Below, in pieces: positions 18,335 through 28,004 of a DNA stretch of 64,000 nucleotides. Each line of letters opens with the position of its first letter. The first letter of the stretch is position 1. Source of the DNA: Lachnospiraceae bacterium (GTDB lineage Bacteria; Bacillota; Clostridia; Lachnospirales; Lachnospiraceae); NCBI GenBank assembly GCA_024696005.1, contig JAILHF010000048.1, positions 30,976 through 94,975 of the forward strand, written 5' to 3'. Position numbers and translations under genes: made by a program. A model generated the notes under the pieces. That model was not told where the DNA came from and searched no databases. It saw only the letters and a list, made by a program, of their open reading frames with translations.

Positions 18335-18883
18335 TCAGGCCGAAGCCTTTGCAAACGGCATGTTGAACAGTGTCAGGAGCTCTCTCGCTTCCTCATCGGT
18401 CCGTGCGGTGGTAACGATGATGACATCCATGCCACGCACCTTGTCAACCTTATCGTACTCGATCTCGGGGAAGATCAGCTGCTCCTTGATGCCCAGTGCA
18501 TAGTTGCCTCTGCCGTCGAACGCGTTGGGGTTCACACCGCGGAAGTCGCGCACTCGGGGCAGCGCCAGGTTGATCAGGCGATCCAGGAACTCGTACATCT
18601 TGTCGCCGCGAAGAGTGGTCTTGCAGCCGATCGCCTGGTTCTCTCTGATCTTGAAGTTTGCTATGGAGTTCTTGGCGCGGGTGATCACTGCCTTCTGTCC
18701 GGTGATGAGCTCCATGTCTGCCACAGCGCTCTCCAGAAGCTTGGCGTTATCCTTTGCCTCACCTACGCCCATGTTGATGACGATCTTATCGATCTTCGGC
18801 ACCTGCATCACATTCTTGTAGCCGAACTTTTTGGTCATCGCATCAACGATCTCGTTCTGATAAGTATCTTTTAATCTACTCAA
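18335..18883 (-). CDS. rplE: 50S ribosomal protein L5
   Basis: A 182-residue 5S rRNA-binding protein: [28 protein letters not shown] and C-terminal [20 protein letters not shown]. Located between rplX and rpsZ. Confidence 0.98.
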   Translation of the reverse strand: MSRLKDTYQNEIVDAMTKKFGYKNVMQVPKIDKIVINMGVGEAKDNAKLLESAVADMELITGQKAVITRAKNSIANFKIRENQAIGCKTTLRGDKMYEFLDRLINLALPRVRDFRGVNPNAFDGRGNYALGIKEQLIFPEIEYDKVDKVRGMDVIIVTTARTDEEARELLTLFNMPFAKASA

Positions 18884-18897
18884 TGCTCTGCTCCTCC

Positions 18898-19212
18898 TTA
18901 GTCGATCACATCGCCTGTGGCCTTGGCAACGCGAACCTTCTTGCCATCCACAACTTTAAAGCCGATCCGGGTAGGTTTTCCCTTGTGTACGACCATGACA
19001 TTGGAAATGTCAATGGGCGCTTCCTTGTCGACGATGCCGCCGGTCTGGTTCTGCGCGGAGGGCTTGGAATGACGCTTTACGATGTTGATGCCCTCAACGA
19101 GCACCTTGCCCTTCTTCGCATCTACCTTCAGAACTTTGCCTTCGCGGCCCTTGCCCTTCTCGGTACTGCCGGTCATGATCCTGACCGTATCGCCTGTCTT
19201 GATCTTTGTCAT
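18898..19212 (-). CDS. rplX: 50S ribosomal protein L24
   Basis: A 104-residue L24 with the N-terminal KOW motif ([37 protein letters not shown]) and the KRHSKPS segment. An assembly initiator of the 50S subunit. Confidence 0.98.
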   Translation of the reverse strand: MTKIKTGDTVRIMTGSTEKGKGREGKVLKVDAKKGKVLVEGINIVKRHSKPSAQNQTGGIVDKEAPIDISNVMVVHKGKPTRIGFKVVDGKKVRVAKATGDVID

Positions 19213-19225
19213 CTCTTCGCCCTCC

Positions 19226-19594
19226 TTACAGTACTTCGGGAGCCAGAGAAACGATCTTCATGAACTGCTTCTCTCGGAGCTCTCTTGCTACGGGCCCGAA
19301 GATACGGGTCCCTCTCGGGGTCTTGTCATCCTTGATGATGACTGCCGCATTCTCGTCAAACTTGATGTAGGAGCCGTCTTTTCTGTGTGCGCCCTTTACG
19401 GAACGAACCACAACAGCCTTGACCACATCACCTTTCTTGACCACGCCGCCGGGTGTTGCATCCTTGACCGTAGCAACGATCACATCCCCGATATTGGCAT
19501 ATCTCCTGGTGGAGCCGCCCGACACGCGGATGCACAGGATCTCTTTCGCACCTGTATTATCAGCGACCTTAAGTCTGCTCTCCTGTTGAATCAT
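19226..19594 (-). CDS. rplN: 50S ribosomal protein L14
   Basis: A 122-residue L14: [37 protein letters not shown] and [24 protein letters not shown] are all canonical. Confidence 0.98.
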   Translation of the reverse strand: MIQQESRLKVADNTGAKEILCIRVSGGSTRRYANIGDVIVATVKDATPGGVVKKGDVVKAVVVRSVKGAHRKDGSYIKFDENAAVIIKDDKTPRGTRIFGPVARELREKQFMKIVSLAPEVL

Positions 19595-19620
19595 GATCTA
19601 TCTCCTTCCTATCCGCGTGC

Positions 19621-19878
19621 TTACTTCGCTCTCTCAACCACTTCCACCAGTCTCCATCTCTTGTCCTTGGACAGAGGGCGGGTCTCCATCACCTTTACGG
19701 TGTCGCCCGTTCTGGCATCGTTGGTCTCATCGTGAGCCTTCAGCTTGTAGGTCTTCTTTACGATCTTGTTATAAAGAGGATGACGCACATGGTCCTCAAC
19801 AGCTACCGTGATCGTCTTGTCCATCTTATCGCTGATCACCTTACCCGTACGGGTCTTTCTTAAATTTCTCTCTTCCAC
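19621..19878 (-). CDS. rpsQ: 30S ribosomal protein S17
   Basis: An 85-residue OB-fold protein: [19 protein letters not shown] and [25 protein letters not shown]. Located between rpmC and rplN. Confidence 0.98.
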   Translation of the reverse strand: MEERNLRKTRTGKVISDKMDKTITVAVEDHVRHPLYNKIVKKTYKLKAHDETNDARTGDTVKVMETRPLSKDKRWRLVEVVERAK

Positions 19879-19896
19879 TGTTTATTCCCTCCCGCC

Positions 19897-20109
19897 TCAG
19901 GCTCTCTGCTTTGCGCTCAGCACAGTCTGGATCCGGGCGATATTCTTCTTGACCTCGCCAATCCGTGCCGTGTTGTCCAGCTGGTTCGTTGCATTCTGGA
20001 AACGCAGGTTGAAGAGTTCCTTCTTAGCGTCTACCAGTGCCTGGCTCAATTCTGCCGGAGACTTCTCTCGCAGGCCGTCTGTATATTTTCTTGTCTTCTT
20101 AGTTGCCAT
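19897..20109 (-). CDS. rpmC: 50S ribosomal protein L29
   Basis: A 70-residue helical protein near the exit tunnel; [22 protein letters not shown] and IARIQTVL are the family segments. The start overlaps the 3' end of rplP by 11 bases. Confidence 0.96.
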   Translation of the reverse strand: MATKKTRKYTDGLREKSPAELSQALVDAKKELFNLRFQNATNQLDNTARIGEVKKNIARIQTVLSAKQRA

Positions 20110-20548
20110 TTACAACACCGCCTTCCTGTTCCGCTTCCAGATCTGCCTTGGAAACGATCTTGCACTTGCAGGGCAGCTTGTGCGTAGCGAGACGCAGTGC
20201 TTCTTTTGCCACTTCTTCGGACACACCGGCGATCTCGAACATTACACGGCCCGGCTTTACAACTGCTACCCAGTACTCCAGCGTTCCTTTACCGGAACCC
20301 ATTCGGGTTTCTGCCGGCTTGGTCGTTACGGGCTTATCCGGAAAGATCTTGATCCATACACGACCGCCACGCTTGATGTAACGGGTCATGGCGATACGGG
20401 CAGCCTCGATCTGGTTGGATTTGATCCAGGCGGGCTCTGTGGCAATGATACCGTACTCGCCGTAGGTGATAACATTTCCGCGGGAAGCCTTGCCGCTCAT
20501 CGTGCCGCGGAACTGCTTACGACGCTTTACTCTCTTAGGCATTAACAT
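20099..20548 (-). CDS. rplP: 50S ribosomal protein L16
   Basis: A 149-residue L16 starting [19 protein letters not shown], with GYIKRGG-like [17 protein letters not shown] and [20 protein letters not shown]. It binds near the peptidyl-transferase and A-site tRNA elbow. The first ATG (20548) matches the family start. Confidence 0.98.
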   Translation of the reverse strand: MLMPKRVKRRKQFRGTMSGKASRGNVITYGEYGIIATEPAWIKSNQIEAARIAMTRYIKRGGRVWIKIFPDKPVTTKPAETRMGSGKGTLEYWVAVVKPGRVMFEIAGVSEEVAKEALRLATHKLPCKCKIVSKADLEAEQEGGVVNGN

Positions 20549-20565
20549 GGTTCTTGTCTCCTTCC

Positions 20566-21261
20566 TCAGGCTTCCTTACGGGCAGCTCTGTCATCATTGT
20601 TTCCCTTGGTCGGCAGCACCTGGCCGCGATAGATCCAAACCTTCACACCGATCTTGCCGTAGGTGGTGTCTGCCTCGGCAAAGCCGTAGTCGATATCGGC
20701 ACGCAGCGTCTGCAGGGGGATGGTCCCTTCGCTGTAGAACTCGCTTCTTGCGATATCAGCGCCGCCCAGACGTCCGCTCACGCAAGCCTTGATCCCGAGT
20801 GCGCCGGTGATGGTATTGCCACGGTTGTCCTTCTTCATGGTGCGGGTCATGCAGCTCTTCACCGCACGACGGAAGGAAATACGATTCTCAAGCTGTGCAG
20901 CGATATTCTCGGCAACCAGCTGTGCGTCCGCATCGGGCTTCTTCACTTCCTGGACATCCAGGGAGATGTCCTTGCGGCCGATCTCCTTCATCAGGGCTTT
21001 TCTGGTGGTCTCGATCCCTGCGCCGCCCTTGCCGATCACGACACCGGGCTTCTGGGTGAATACCACTACTTCTGCCTTCTCAGCCTTGCGGGCGATCTCG
21101 ATCCGGGAGATGCCAGCGGCATACAGTCTCTTCTTCAGGAACTTTCTGATCTTATAGTCTTCCACAAGGTAATCGGAGAACTTGTCCTCTGAGAACCACT
21201 TGGAATCCCAATCCTTGATAACACCGACTCTTAAGCCGTGCGGATTAACTTTCTGTCCCAT
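20566..21261 (-). CDS. rpsC: 30S ribosomal protein S3
   Basis: A 231-residue S3: [23 protein letters not shown] domain ([18 protein letters not shown]) and C-terminal [31 protein letters not shown] split by residues typical of the family. It lines the mRNA entry channel. Confidence 0.98.
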   Translation of the reverse strand: MGQKVNPHGLRVGVIKDWDSKWFSEDKFSDYLVEDYKIRKFLKKRLYAAGISRIEIARKAEKAEVVVFTQKPGVVIGKGGAGIETTRKALMKEIGRKDISLDVQEVKKPDADAQLVAENIAAQLENRISFRRAVKSCMTRTMKKDNRGNTITGALGIKACVSGRLGGADIARSEFYSEGTIPLQTLRADIDYGFAEADTTYGKIGVKVWIYRGQVLPTKGNNDDRAARKEA

Positions 21262-21264
21262 TTC

Positions 21265-21663
21265 TTACTCTGCTCCTTTCTCGTCCAGAACGATCGTGAT
21301 GTGGCTGACTCTCTTCTCAATGCGGTAAGCGCGGCCCTGTGCTCTGGGGTGGATCCTCTTCATCGTGGGTCCCTTGTTTGCAAAACACTCTGCAATGTAG
21401 AGCTTCTCAGGATTCATGCCGTTGTTGTTCTCCGCATTTGCGATCGCGCTGTCCAGAAGCTTGCCGATCAAGGACGAAGCGTATCTGGGATTGTACTGCA
21501 GGATCGCTCTCGCGGTAGTCACATCCTTGCCCCGGATCGCATCCAGAACGAAGCATGCTTTCTGAACCGAAACCCTGGCGTAAGAAAGCTTTGCGGAGGG
21601 TCTTCTGTCTCTGTTCTCTTCATTTCTCTTTCGCTTAATCTGCGATCTATGTCCCTTAGCCAT
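21265..21663 (-). CDS. rplV: 50S ribosomal protein L22
   Basis: A 132-residue L22; VQKACFVLDAIRGKDVTTA, NAENNNGMNPEKLYIAEC and the C-terminal beta-hairpin PTMKRIHPRAQGRAYRI that reaches into the exit tunnel. Three bases from rpsC. Confidence 0.98.
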   Translation of the reverse strand: MAKGHRSQIKRKRNEENRDRRPSAKLSYARVSVQKACFVLDAIRGKDVTTARAILQYNPRYASSLIGKLLDSAIANAENNNGMNPEKLYIAECFANKGPTMKRIHPRAQGRAYRIEKRVSHITIVLDEKGAE

Positions 21664-21685
21664 AGTAGTTTATTTCCTCCCTTCC

Positions 21686-21967
21686 TTACTTAACCTTGGA
21701 TTTCTTGTCGTCCTTTCCGTGTCCACGGAAAGTACGGGTTGCTACGAACTCACCAAGCTTATGTCCGACCATATCCTCGGTTACATATACAGGCACGTGC
21801 TTACGGCCGTCATGCACAGCGATCGTGTGTCCCACAAACGAGGGGAAGATCGTGGAGCGTCTGGACCAGGTCTTGATTGCCTGCTTCTTGCCGGCCGCGT
21901 TCATCGCATCTACTGCCTTCAGAAGGCTGGCGTCTGCAAAAGGCCCTTTCTTTAATGATCTTGCCAT
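21686..21967 (-). CDS. rpsS: 30S ribosomal protein S19
   Basis: A 93-residue S19: [39 protein letters not shown] and [18 protein letters not shown]. Confidence 0.98.
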   Translation of the reverse strand: MARSLKKGPFADASLLKAVDAMNAAGKKQAIKTWSRRSTIFPSFVGHTIAVHDGRKHVPVYVTEDMVGHKLGEFVATRTFRGHGKDDKKSKVK

Positions 21968-21985
21968 TGTCTTTTCCTCCTCCCC

Positions 21986-22825
21986 TTACTTTATCGCTCT
22001 GCCGTCGCGTCTTCTCACGATCAGCTTGTTGGAATGCTTCTTCCGTCTGGTCTTCAGACCCAGTGCCGGCTTACCCCAAGGAGTGCAGGGGCCCGGACGT
22101 CCGATACCGGTCTTACCTTCACCACCACCGTGAGGATGGTCGTTCGGGTTCATGACGGAACCGCGGACAGTGGGACGGATTCCCATGTGGCGCTTGCGGC
22201 CGGCCTTACCGATGTTGACCAGGTTGTGGTCGCCGTTTCCGATCACACCGATGGATGCGCGGCACTCGATCGGAACCATCCGCATCTCGCCGGAGGGAAG
22301 ACGCAGGGTTGCGTACTTGCCTTCCTTAGCCATCAACTGAGCGGAGTTGCCGGCTGCCCTTACCATCTGGCCACCCTTGCCGGGAAGCAGCTCGATGTTG
22401 TGTACCAGGGTACCGACGGGGATCTCGGAGAGCGGCAGGCAGTTGCCCGGACGGATCTCGGCTTTCTTGCCGTTCATGATCTTCATGCCGTCCTTCAGGC
22501 CCTCGGGAGCCAGGATATAAGCCTTCTCGCCGTCTGCATAGCAGATCAGGGCGATGTTTGCGGTACGGTTGGGATCGTACTCGATGCCGACCACCTTTGC
22601 AGGAATATCATCTTTGTTACGCTTGAAATCGATGATCCTGTATTTCTGTCTGTTTCCGCCGCCGTGATGACGAACCGTGATCTTACCCTGGTTGTTGCGG
22701 CCTGCGGTCTTGTCCTTCTTTGCCAGAAGGCTTTTCTCGGGAGTCGTCTTTGTGATCTCCGAGAAATCCGAACCCGTCATGTTTCTTCGGGACGGGGTAT
22801 AGGGATTATACTTTTTGATTCCCAT
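21986..22825 (-). CDS. rplB: 50S ribosomal protein L2
   Basis: A 279-residue L2: [38 protein letters not shown], and the C-terminal [20 protein letters not shown] segment, here [19 protein letters not shown]. It is needed for subunit joining and peptidyl transfer. Confidence 0.98.
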   Translation of the reverse strand: MGIKKYNPYTPSRRNMTGSDFSEITKTTPEKSLLAKKDKTAGRNNQGKITVRHHGGGNRQKYRIIDFKRNKDDIPAKVVGIEYDPNRTANIALICYADGEKAYILAPEGLKDGMKIMNGKKAEIRPGNCLPLSEIPVGTLVHNIELLPGKGGQMVRAAGNSAQLMAKEGKYATLRLPSGEMRMVPIECRASIGVIGNGDHNLVNIGKAGRKRHMGIRPTVRGSVMNPNDHPHGGGEGKTGIGRPGPCTPWGKPALGLKTRRKKHSNKLIVRRRDGRAIK

Positions 22826-22882
22826 TTCTCTATTCTCCTTTGCTGTTTATCATCACACTTGTCTGTGTATGGGTGGGACGCC

Positions 22883-23182
22883 TTACAGTCCCGCAAAGAT
22901 CTCGATGTCTTTGCTGTCGGCCGTCAGCTGCACGATCGCCTTCTTGGTCTTGGCGGTCTTTCCGCTGACCAGACCGCGGCGGCGGGTCTTGCCATCTTTG
23001 TTCTGGGTGTTGACCTTTGCCACCTTCACGCCGTCAAACATCTTCTCGACAGCTTCCTTGATCTGAGTCTTGTTAGCTTCCGGATGAACCAGAAACGTGT
23101 ACTTCTTCTCGCTCATGCCGTCCATGCTCTTTTCCGTGACCATCGGCTTCTGGATCACGTCGTAGTATAATAAGCTGGCCAT
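22883..23182 (-). CDS. rplW: 50S ribosomal protein L23
   Basis: A 99-residue L23 ([35 protein letters not shown]), docking site for trigger factor and SRP at the tunnel exit. Its ATG shares one base with the rplD stop. Confidence 0.97.
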   Translation of the reverse strand: MASLLYYDVIQKPMVTEKSMDGMSEKKYTFLVHPEANKTQIKEAVEKMFDGVKVAKVNTQNKDGKTRRRGLVSGKTAKTKKAIVQLTADSKDIEIFAGL

Positions 23183-23802
23183 TATGCGTACACCTCCTCG
23201 ATATTGGCGACCGCTGCCTTTGTCAGAACCACGGTGCCGGCGTTCATCACGTCATAAACGTTCATGTTTTCCGTGACGGTTGTCTTGGTATCGGGAATGT
23301 TTCTCGCGGAGAGGATCACATTCTCGTTTCTCTCGTCCATGATGACCAGTGCCTTCTCAGCCTTGATCTTCTGAAGCACTTCCGCGAAACGCTTCGTCTT
23401 GATCTCATCCAGCTTCAGCTCGTCCAGAACGATCAGCTTCTGCTCCTGGACCTTGCTGGTCAGAGCGCTCTTGAGAGCCGCTCTCTTTTCCTTCTTGTTC
23501 AGCTTGAAGGAATAATCCCTGGGAACGGGAGCGAACACGATTCCGCCGCCCTTCCACTGCGGTGCACGGATCGAACCCTGACGGGCATGTCCCGTACCCT
23601 TCTGTCTCCAGGGCTTCTTGCCGCCGCCGGAAACCTCCGAGCGGGTCTTGGCCTTCTGCGTTCCCTGGCGCTTGTTAGCCAGCTGCTGTACGACTGCAAG
23701 ATGAACCAGGTGCTCGTTGATCTCTACACCGAAGACTGCATCGCTTAAGTCGATCGTGCCTACTTCCTTGCCTTCCATATTTACCACAGATACTGTAGCC
23801 AT
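23182..23802 (-). CDS. rplD: 50S ribosomal protein L4
   Basis: A 206-residue L4: [20 protein letters not shown], tunnel loop [20 protein letters not shown] and [15 protein letters not shown]. In E. coli L4 represses the S10 operon through its leader. Confidence 0.98.
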   Translation of the reverse strand: MATVSVVNMEGKEVGTIDLSDAVFGVEINEHLVHLAVVQQLANKRQGTQKAKTRSEVSGGGKKPWRQKGTGHARQGSIRAPQWKGGGIVFAPVPRDYSFKLNKKEKRAALKSALTSKVQEQKLIVLDELKLDEIKTKRFAEVLQKIKAEKALVIMDERNENVILSARNIPDTKTTVTENMNVYDVMNAGTVVLTKAAVANIEEVYA

Positions 23803-23823
23803 GTCTTACGTTCCTCCTTCCAC

Positions 23824-24507
23824 TTAAGCTTCTGCCTTGGTGGTCTCTTTGATGGTGATCAGGGCTTTCTTTGCGCCCGGAACCGCACCTTTGACCAGCA
23901 GCAGGTTCTTATCCGCGTCCACGCGGACTACTTCCAGGTTCTTTACCGTAACCTGCACGCTTCCCATGTGACCGGGCATCTTCTTGCCCTTGAACACCTT
24001 GGAAGGCGAGGAGCAGGCGCCGTTGGAACCTGCATGGCGGTGATACTTGGAACCGTGAGCCATGGGCCCTCTGGACTGACCGTGACGCTTGATGGCGCCC
24101 TGGAATCCCTTACCTTTGGTGATGGCCGTTACATCCACCTTGTCACCGTTCTCGAAGATGTCCGCCTTGATCTCCTGTGCAAGGCTGTACTCTGCTGCGT
24201 TCTCAAAACGGAACTCTCTCAGATATCTCTTGGCGCTCACGCCGGCCTTTTTGAAGTGGCCCTGCTGCGCCTTGTTGACACCGTGACGATGCACGATCTC
24301 CTTGCTGCCGCCCTTATCCTTGTTGATGATGCGCTCCTTCTTCTCGCCGAAGCCCACCTGTACGGCTGCGTACCCGTCGTTCTCTTCCGTCTTGACCTGA
24401 GTCACCACGCAGGGGCCCGCCTCAAGTACGGTAACGGGGATCAGACTTCCGTCCTCTTTGAAGATCTGCGTCATGCCGATCTTGGTTGCCAGTATTGCTT
24501 TCTTCAT
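23824..24507 (-). CDS. rplC: 50S ribosomal protein L3
   Basis: A 227-residue L3: [20 protein letters not shown], the loop [20 protein letters not shown] and [19 protein letters not shown]. An early assembly protein that touches the peptidyl-transferase centre. Confidence 0.98.
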   Translation of the reverse strand: MKKAILATKIGMTQIFKEDGSLIPVTVLEAGPCVVTQVKTEENDGYAAVQVGFGEKKERIINKDKGGSKEIVHRHGVNKAQQGHFKKAGVSAKRYLREFRFENAAEYSLAQEIKADIFENGDKVDVTAITKGKGFQGAIKRHGQSRGPMAHGSKYHRHAGSNGACSSPSKVFKGKKMPGHMGSVQVTVKNLEVVRVDADKNLLLVKGAVPGAKKALITIKETTKAEA

Positions 24508-24589
24508 TTGCTACCTCCTTTTGTGTTTCTACTAAAGCGGTACGACTGTTTTCAAAGCGTACATAAAGTTAGTAGAGGTTTTTGTTTTT

Positions 24590-24904
24590 TTACTTCATCT
24601 TTACGTCTACAAAAACGCCGGCCGGCAGATCCGTCTTCTGCAGCGCTTCCACGATCTTGGAAGAAGCGTTGTGGATGTCGATCAGGCGCTTGTGCGTGCG
24701 CTGTTCGAACTGCTCACGGCTGTCCTTGTACTTATGTACCGCACGAAGGATCGTTACCACTTCCTTTTGGGTAGGAAGGGGAACCGGTCCGCTGACCACC
24801 GCGCCGCTCTTCTTTGCGGTATCGATGATCTTCTTTGCGGAAGCGTCCACCAGCTGGTGGTCATAAGCCTTCAGAATTACTCGCATCTTCTGTCCTGTTG
24901 CCAT
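24590..24904 (-). CDS. rpsJ: 30S ribosomal protein S10
   Basis: A 104-residue S10: [37 protein letters not shown] and [18 protein letters not shown]. First gene of the superoperon, preceded by a GGAG site (AGAGAGGAGA) and a long structured leader. Also the partner of NusB in antitermination. Confidence 0.98.
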   Translation of the reverse strand: MATGQKMRVILKAYDHQLVDASAKKIIDTAKKSGAVVSGPVPLPTQKEVVTILRAVHKYKDSREQFEQRTHKRLIDIHNASSKIVEALQKTDLPAGVFVDVKMK

Positions 24905-25219
24905 AAAAAAAGTCTCCTCTCTGTTTGTTTGATGTTACATGAGCGGCGACTGTACACTTTCCCGTGTGTGTCGCGCCCTTTCTTTATAAAAGCTTCGGGA
25001 TATTGCCTCGTCCCCGAAGCTGCGCGATATTCACAACACGTCGTTTCTGCGTTATCCGCAGACAGTTTATTCAGTACAGTGACTTGTCGTCATGATGATT
25101 GACATTCGCTCCGCGAAAAACCCGCCGTGCCTTATGTATTCGGTCAGGCGGCAACCTCCGCTTCACAGCTATCATGTCACAGCAAGAGCGATTATACACG
25201 AGGGAATATCATTATGCAA
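24905..25219 (-). promoter_or_regulatory. Promoter and structured 5' leader of the S10 operon
   Basis: This covers most of the 443-base gap between putP and rpsJ; the rest (25220-25310) shows nothing beyond the putP terminator. On the minus strand the promoter is TTGCAT (25219-25214), 17 bases, TATAAT (25196-25191), giving a leader of about 280 bases. The leader can form CTGCG-GATAA-CGCAG (25061-25047) and a strong GCTTCGGG...CCCGAAGC stem (25020-25013 with 24999-24992) followed by TTTT. ACTGTAC (25080-25074) can close around both with GTACAGT (24955-24949). The stem plus TTTT resembles an attenuator. A described Clostridia S10 leader motif may be the same element; I could not check this. Confidence 0.6.
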
Positions 25220-25310
25220 GCATTTTTTACAAAGATTTTGATGTTTTTTTATCACATCTGCGATTTTACCAAAAATCTCCGGCAAAACCATCGCTCTTTT
25301 GTACAATAAT

Positions 25311-25338
25311 ACTGCCCGGCTTTTTCGGCCGGGCAGTT
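25311..25338 (-). terminator. Terminator after the PutP-type symporter gene
   Basis: An ACTGCCCGGC / GCCGGGCAGT inverted repeat with a short CGAAAAA loop lies about 10 bases past the symporter stop and is followed on the minus strand by ATTATTGT. The stem is strong, the T tract only fair. It separates the symporter from the S10 promoter. Confidence 0.75.
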
Positions 25339-25347
25339 CCGTTCGCC

Positions 25348-26871
25348 TTATGCTTTTTTCTTCACCTGGTCGAACATGTCGGTGATCTCCTTCGAAGGAG
25401 CCGCCGTAAGCAGGCTTACGATCAGAATGCAGATCAGGCTGACCGGAAAACCGAGCGCCAGGGAGTAAAGCCCCGTCGCCGATCCCAGCGTCGCACCGCC
25501 CGCAAGAGGGATGTAATCCCAGACGATGACGGTCAGCGCCCCGCTCACCAGACCGGCAACCGCGCCGGGCAGGTTCGTGCGCTTCCAGAACAGGCTCATA
25601 AGGACAAGCGGACCGAAAGCCGCGCCCAGGCCTGCCCAGGCATCGCTGACCAGCGTCATGACCGAAGAATCCGGATCCAGGGCGATCACATAAGCCACGA
25701 CCGCGATCACGATGATCGCCACACGGCTCAGGGTCAGCACCTTCTTGTCATCCGCATCCTTTTTGATCACTCCCTTATAGATATCCTCCGCGATTGCCGA
25801 CGCGCTCACCAGAAGCTGGGAATCCGCGGTGCTCATGATGGCCGCCAGAATGCCGCAAAGGAAGATGCCGGCAATGAAGGATGCGTGAATGTCCTCCACG
25901 AATACCTTCTGGATCATCTCGATGAAGATGCGCTCGGTCCCGGCTTCTTCGATGCGCCCGTATTCCATGAACGCTCTGCCGACCACACCGATCACACAGG
26001 CAAACACCAGGGAAAGCGTTACCCAGGTGATGGCAACCACTTTGGACTTGCCCATCTCCTTCTCGTCCTTGACCGCCATGAAGCGGACCAGGATATGGGG
26101 CATGCCGAAATAGCCGAGCCCCCAGGCCATGCCGGAAATGATGCTGGTAGCCGTGGTGCCGTGGAACAGATCCGTGAATGCCTTCACATCCGTCACGCCG
26201 TTATCCGCCAGTCCCTGCGCGATCGTGAGTCCGTTGTTCTGCATGATCACAAGAGCCACGATGGGCACTGCCAGCAGGCCGATGATCATCAGCGTGCCCT
26301 GGATGAAGTCTGTGGTGCACACTGCCTTGAAGCCGCCCAGGAAGGTATATGCCAGGATGACGATCGCGCCGATCGTGAGGGCGACCGTATAATTCAGATG
26401 AAAGACCGAAGCAAAGAGCTTGCCGCCTGCCGCAAGTGCGGACGCGGTATATATGATAAAGAAAAAGGCGATGATCAGGGATGAGACCGTCATCAGGATC
26501 TTTTTCTTGTCGCCGTAACGATGCTCGAAGAACATGGGCAGCGTCACGGAATTGCCCGCCAGTATCGTATACCGTCGGAGCGGGGACGCCACGATCAGCC
26601 AGTTCAGGATCGTTCCCACCAGCAGTCCGAGAGCCACCCAGCCGTCACCGGAGATGCCGGTGATAAAGATCGCGCCCGGCAGTCCCATCAAAAGCCATCC
26701 GCTCATGTCGGAAGCCTGCGCGGAAAGAGCAGCCACAAAGCCTCCCAGATTTCTGCCGCCCAAAAAGTAATCCTCGGAGTTCTCGTTTTTCTTGCTGTAG
26801 GCCGCCCCGATGCCAACCATCATCAGCATGTACAGGGCAAACGCCACGATAAGCCATCCATTGATTCCCAT
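25348..26871 (-). CDS. putP: Sodium/solute symporter, PutP (sodium/proline) type
   Basis: A 507-residue protein of the solute:sodium symporter family with 12-13 predicted helices. It has the family signatures AALSAQASDMSGWLLMGLPG near residue 50, RRYTILAGNSVTLPMFFEHR and GMAWGLGYFGMPHILVRFMA. It imports proline (or a similar solute) with Na+ across the cytoplasmic membrane. It has its own promoter (26922-26950) and terminator. Family assignment is firm; proline as substrate is from resemblance only. Confidence 0.9.
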   Translation of the reverse strand: MGINGWLIVAFALYMLMMVGIGAAYSKKNENSEDYFLGGRNLGGFVAALSAQASDMSGWLLMGLPGAIFITGISGDGWVALGLLVGTILNWLIVASPLRRYTILAGNSVTLPMFFEHRYGDKKKILMTVSSLIIAFFFIIYTASALAAGGKLFASVFHLNYTVALTIGAIVILAYTFLGGFKAVCTTDFIQGTLMIIGLLAVPIVALVIMQNNGLTIAQGLADNGVTDVKAFTDLFHGTTATSIISGMAWGLGYFGMPHILVRFMAVKDEKEMGKSKVVAITWVTLSLVFACVIGVVGRAFMEYGRIEEAGTERIFIEMIQKVFVEDIHASFIAGIFLCGILAAIMSTADSQLLVSASAIAEDIYKGVIKKDADDKKVLTLSRVAIIVIAVVAYVIALDPDSSVMTLVSDAWAGLGAAFGPLVLMSLFWKRTNLPGAVAGLVSGALTVIVWDYIPLAGGATLGSATGLYSLALGFPVSLICILIVSLLTAAPSKEITDMFDQVKKKA

Positions 26872-26921
26872 CGTTTTTACCTCTCTCTTCCATATTTATT
26901 GTATAAACAAAAACCGTGCCG

Positions 26922-26950
26922 ATTTTACCACAGCTTTTGCAATTTGACAA
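26922..26950 (-). promoter_or_regulatory. Promoter of the PutP-type symporter gene
   Basis: Minus strand TTGTCA (26950-26945), 17-base spacer, TAAAAT (26927-26922). The start site would lie about 35-40 bases upstream of the ATG. It is back to back with the promoter of the methyltransferase gene. Confidence 0.55.
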
Positions 26951-26968
26951 GTTTATGCCCCTCCCCGT

Positions 26969-26997
26969 TTGCATCTTCCCTCCGTCGGGTGTATACT
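26969..26997 (+). promoter_or_regulatory. Promoter of the methyltransferase gene
   Basis: TTGCAT (26969-26974), 17-base spacer, TATACT (26992-26997), about 35 bases before the ATG at 27033. Confidence 0.6.
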
Positions 26998-27032
26998 TTC
27001 CATACGTTACGGAAAAGGAAGGAAGAAACAGG

Positions 27033-27926
27033 ATGTGGATCGCGGATCGATGGAAAGACTATAGCGTGCTGGATACCTGCAGCGGCGAAAAGCTGGAGCG
27101 CTGGGACAAATATATCCTGGTGCGCCCGGATCCCCAGGTGATCTGGGATTGCGGGCATGAGCATCCCGGCTGGAAGAAAAAGAACGGCCACTATCACCGC
27201 AGTGCCAAAGGCGGCGGTGAATGGGAATTCTTTGACCTCCCCGAGGAATGGACCATCGGCTATCGTCTGCCGGATCCGCACATCTCCCCTCTCTGCTTCC
27301 ATTTGAAGCCCTTCGCCTTCAAGCACACGGGCATCTTTCCGGAGCAGGCCGTCAACTGGGACTGGATGAGTTCCCTTGTCTCCGGTGCCGCAGCAGAAGG
27401 CCGCCAGATCAATGTGCTGAACCTTTTTGCCTATACCGGCGGAGCCACGGCTGCGCTGGCCGCTTCCGGCGCCAGGGTCACGCATGTGGATGCCGCCAAG
27501 GGCATGGTAGCCTGGGCCAAGGAAAACGCGGCCTCCTCACAGGTTCCGACCGAAAACACCCGCTGGATCGTGGACGACTGCGTGAAATTCGTGGAGCGGG
27601 AGCTGCGGCGCGGGAACCGTTACGACGGCATACTGATGGATCCGCCCTCCTACGGCCGCGGCCCGAAGGGCGAGATCTGGAAGATCGAGGAAAATGTCTG
27701 GCCGCTCGTCGAGCTTGCCGCCGGGCTGCTTTCGGATGATCCCCTCTTCTTTCTGATCAATTCCTACACCACCGGCCTGCAGCCGGCGGTACTGACCTAC
27801 ATGCTCAAAAAGGCCATCGCCGAAAAACGCGGCGGAACTGTCGAGAGCAGCGAGATCGGCCTGCCCGTGGAAGGCACCACCCTGGTCCTGCCCTGCGGCG
27901 CCAGCGGACGTTGGATGCCCGCGTAA
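27033..27926 (+). CDS. Class I SAM-dependent methyltransferase (RlmI/RlmK-like catalytic domain)
   Basis: A 297-residue protein. SAM-binding motif I is NLFAYTGGATAALAASGA, followed by the acidic VTHVDAAKGMVAWAKENA and motif IV MDPPSYGRG. This resembles 23S rRNA 5-methylcytosine/guanine methyltransferases, but there is no N-terminal PUA domain. The start ATG 27033 follows GGAAGGA and gives MWIADRWKDYSVLD; upstream in-frame sequence is not protein-like. The substrate is probably RNA but is not proven. Confidence 0.8.
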   Translation: MWIADRWKDYSVLDTCSGEKLERWDKYILVRPDPQVIWDCGHEHPGWKKKNGHYHRSAKGGGEWEFFDLPEEWTIGYRLPDPHISPLCFHLKPFAFKHTGIFPEQAVNWDWMSSLVSGAAAEGRQINVLNLFAYTGGATAALAASGARVTHVDAAKGMVAWAKENAASSQVPTENTRWIVDDCVKFVERELRRGNRYDGILMDPPSYGRGPKGEIWKIEENVWPLVELAAGLLSDDPLFFLINSYTTGLQPAVLTYMLKKAIAEKRGGTVESSEIGLPVEGTTLVLPCGASGRWMPA

Positions 27927-27930
27927 ACGG

Positions 27931-27950
27931 TCAAGTTAAGTCAAGTTAAG
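27931..27950. repeat. Two perfect copies of a 10-base repeat
   Basis: TCAAGTTAAG occurs twice head to tail, followed by a third partial TCA, 4-24 bases upstream of the TTGCAC -35 of the next gene. The position would suit a regulator site, but nothing else supports that. Confidence 0.45.
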
Positions 27951-27953
27951 TCA

Positions 27954-27982
27954 TTGCACTCGAGCTAATAATTTGATAGGAT
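27954..27982 (+). promoter_or_regulatory. Possible promoter of the acidic hypothetical gene
   Basis: TTGCAC (27954-27959), 17 bases, TAGGAT (27977-27982). The implied start site is only about 16 bases before the ATG at 28005. Confidence 0.4.
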
Positions 27983-28004
27983 CAAGCCGATATATACAGA
28001 TAAG

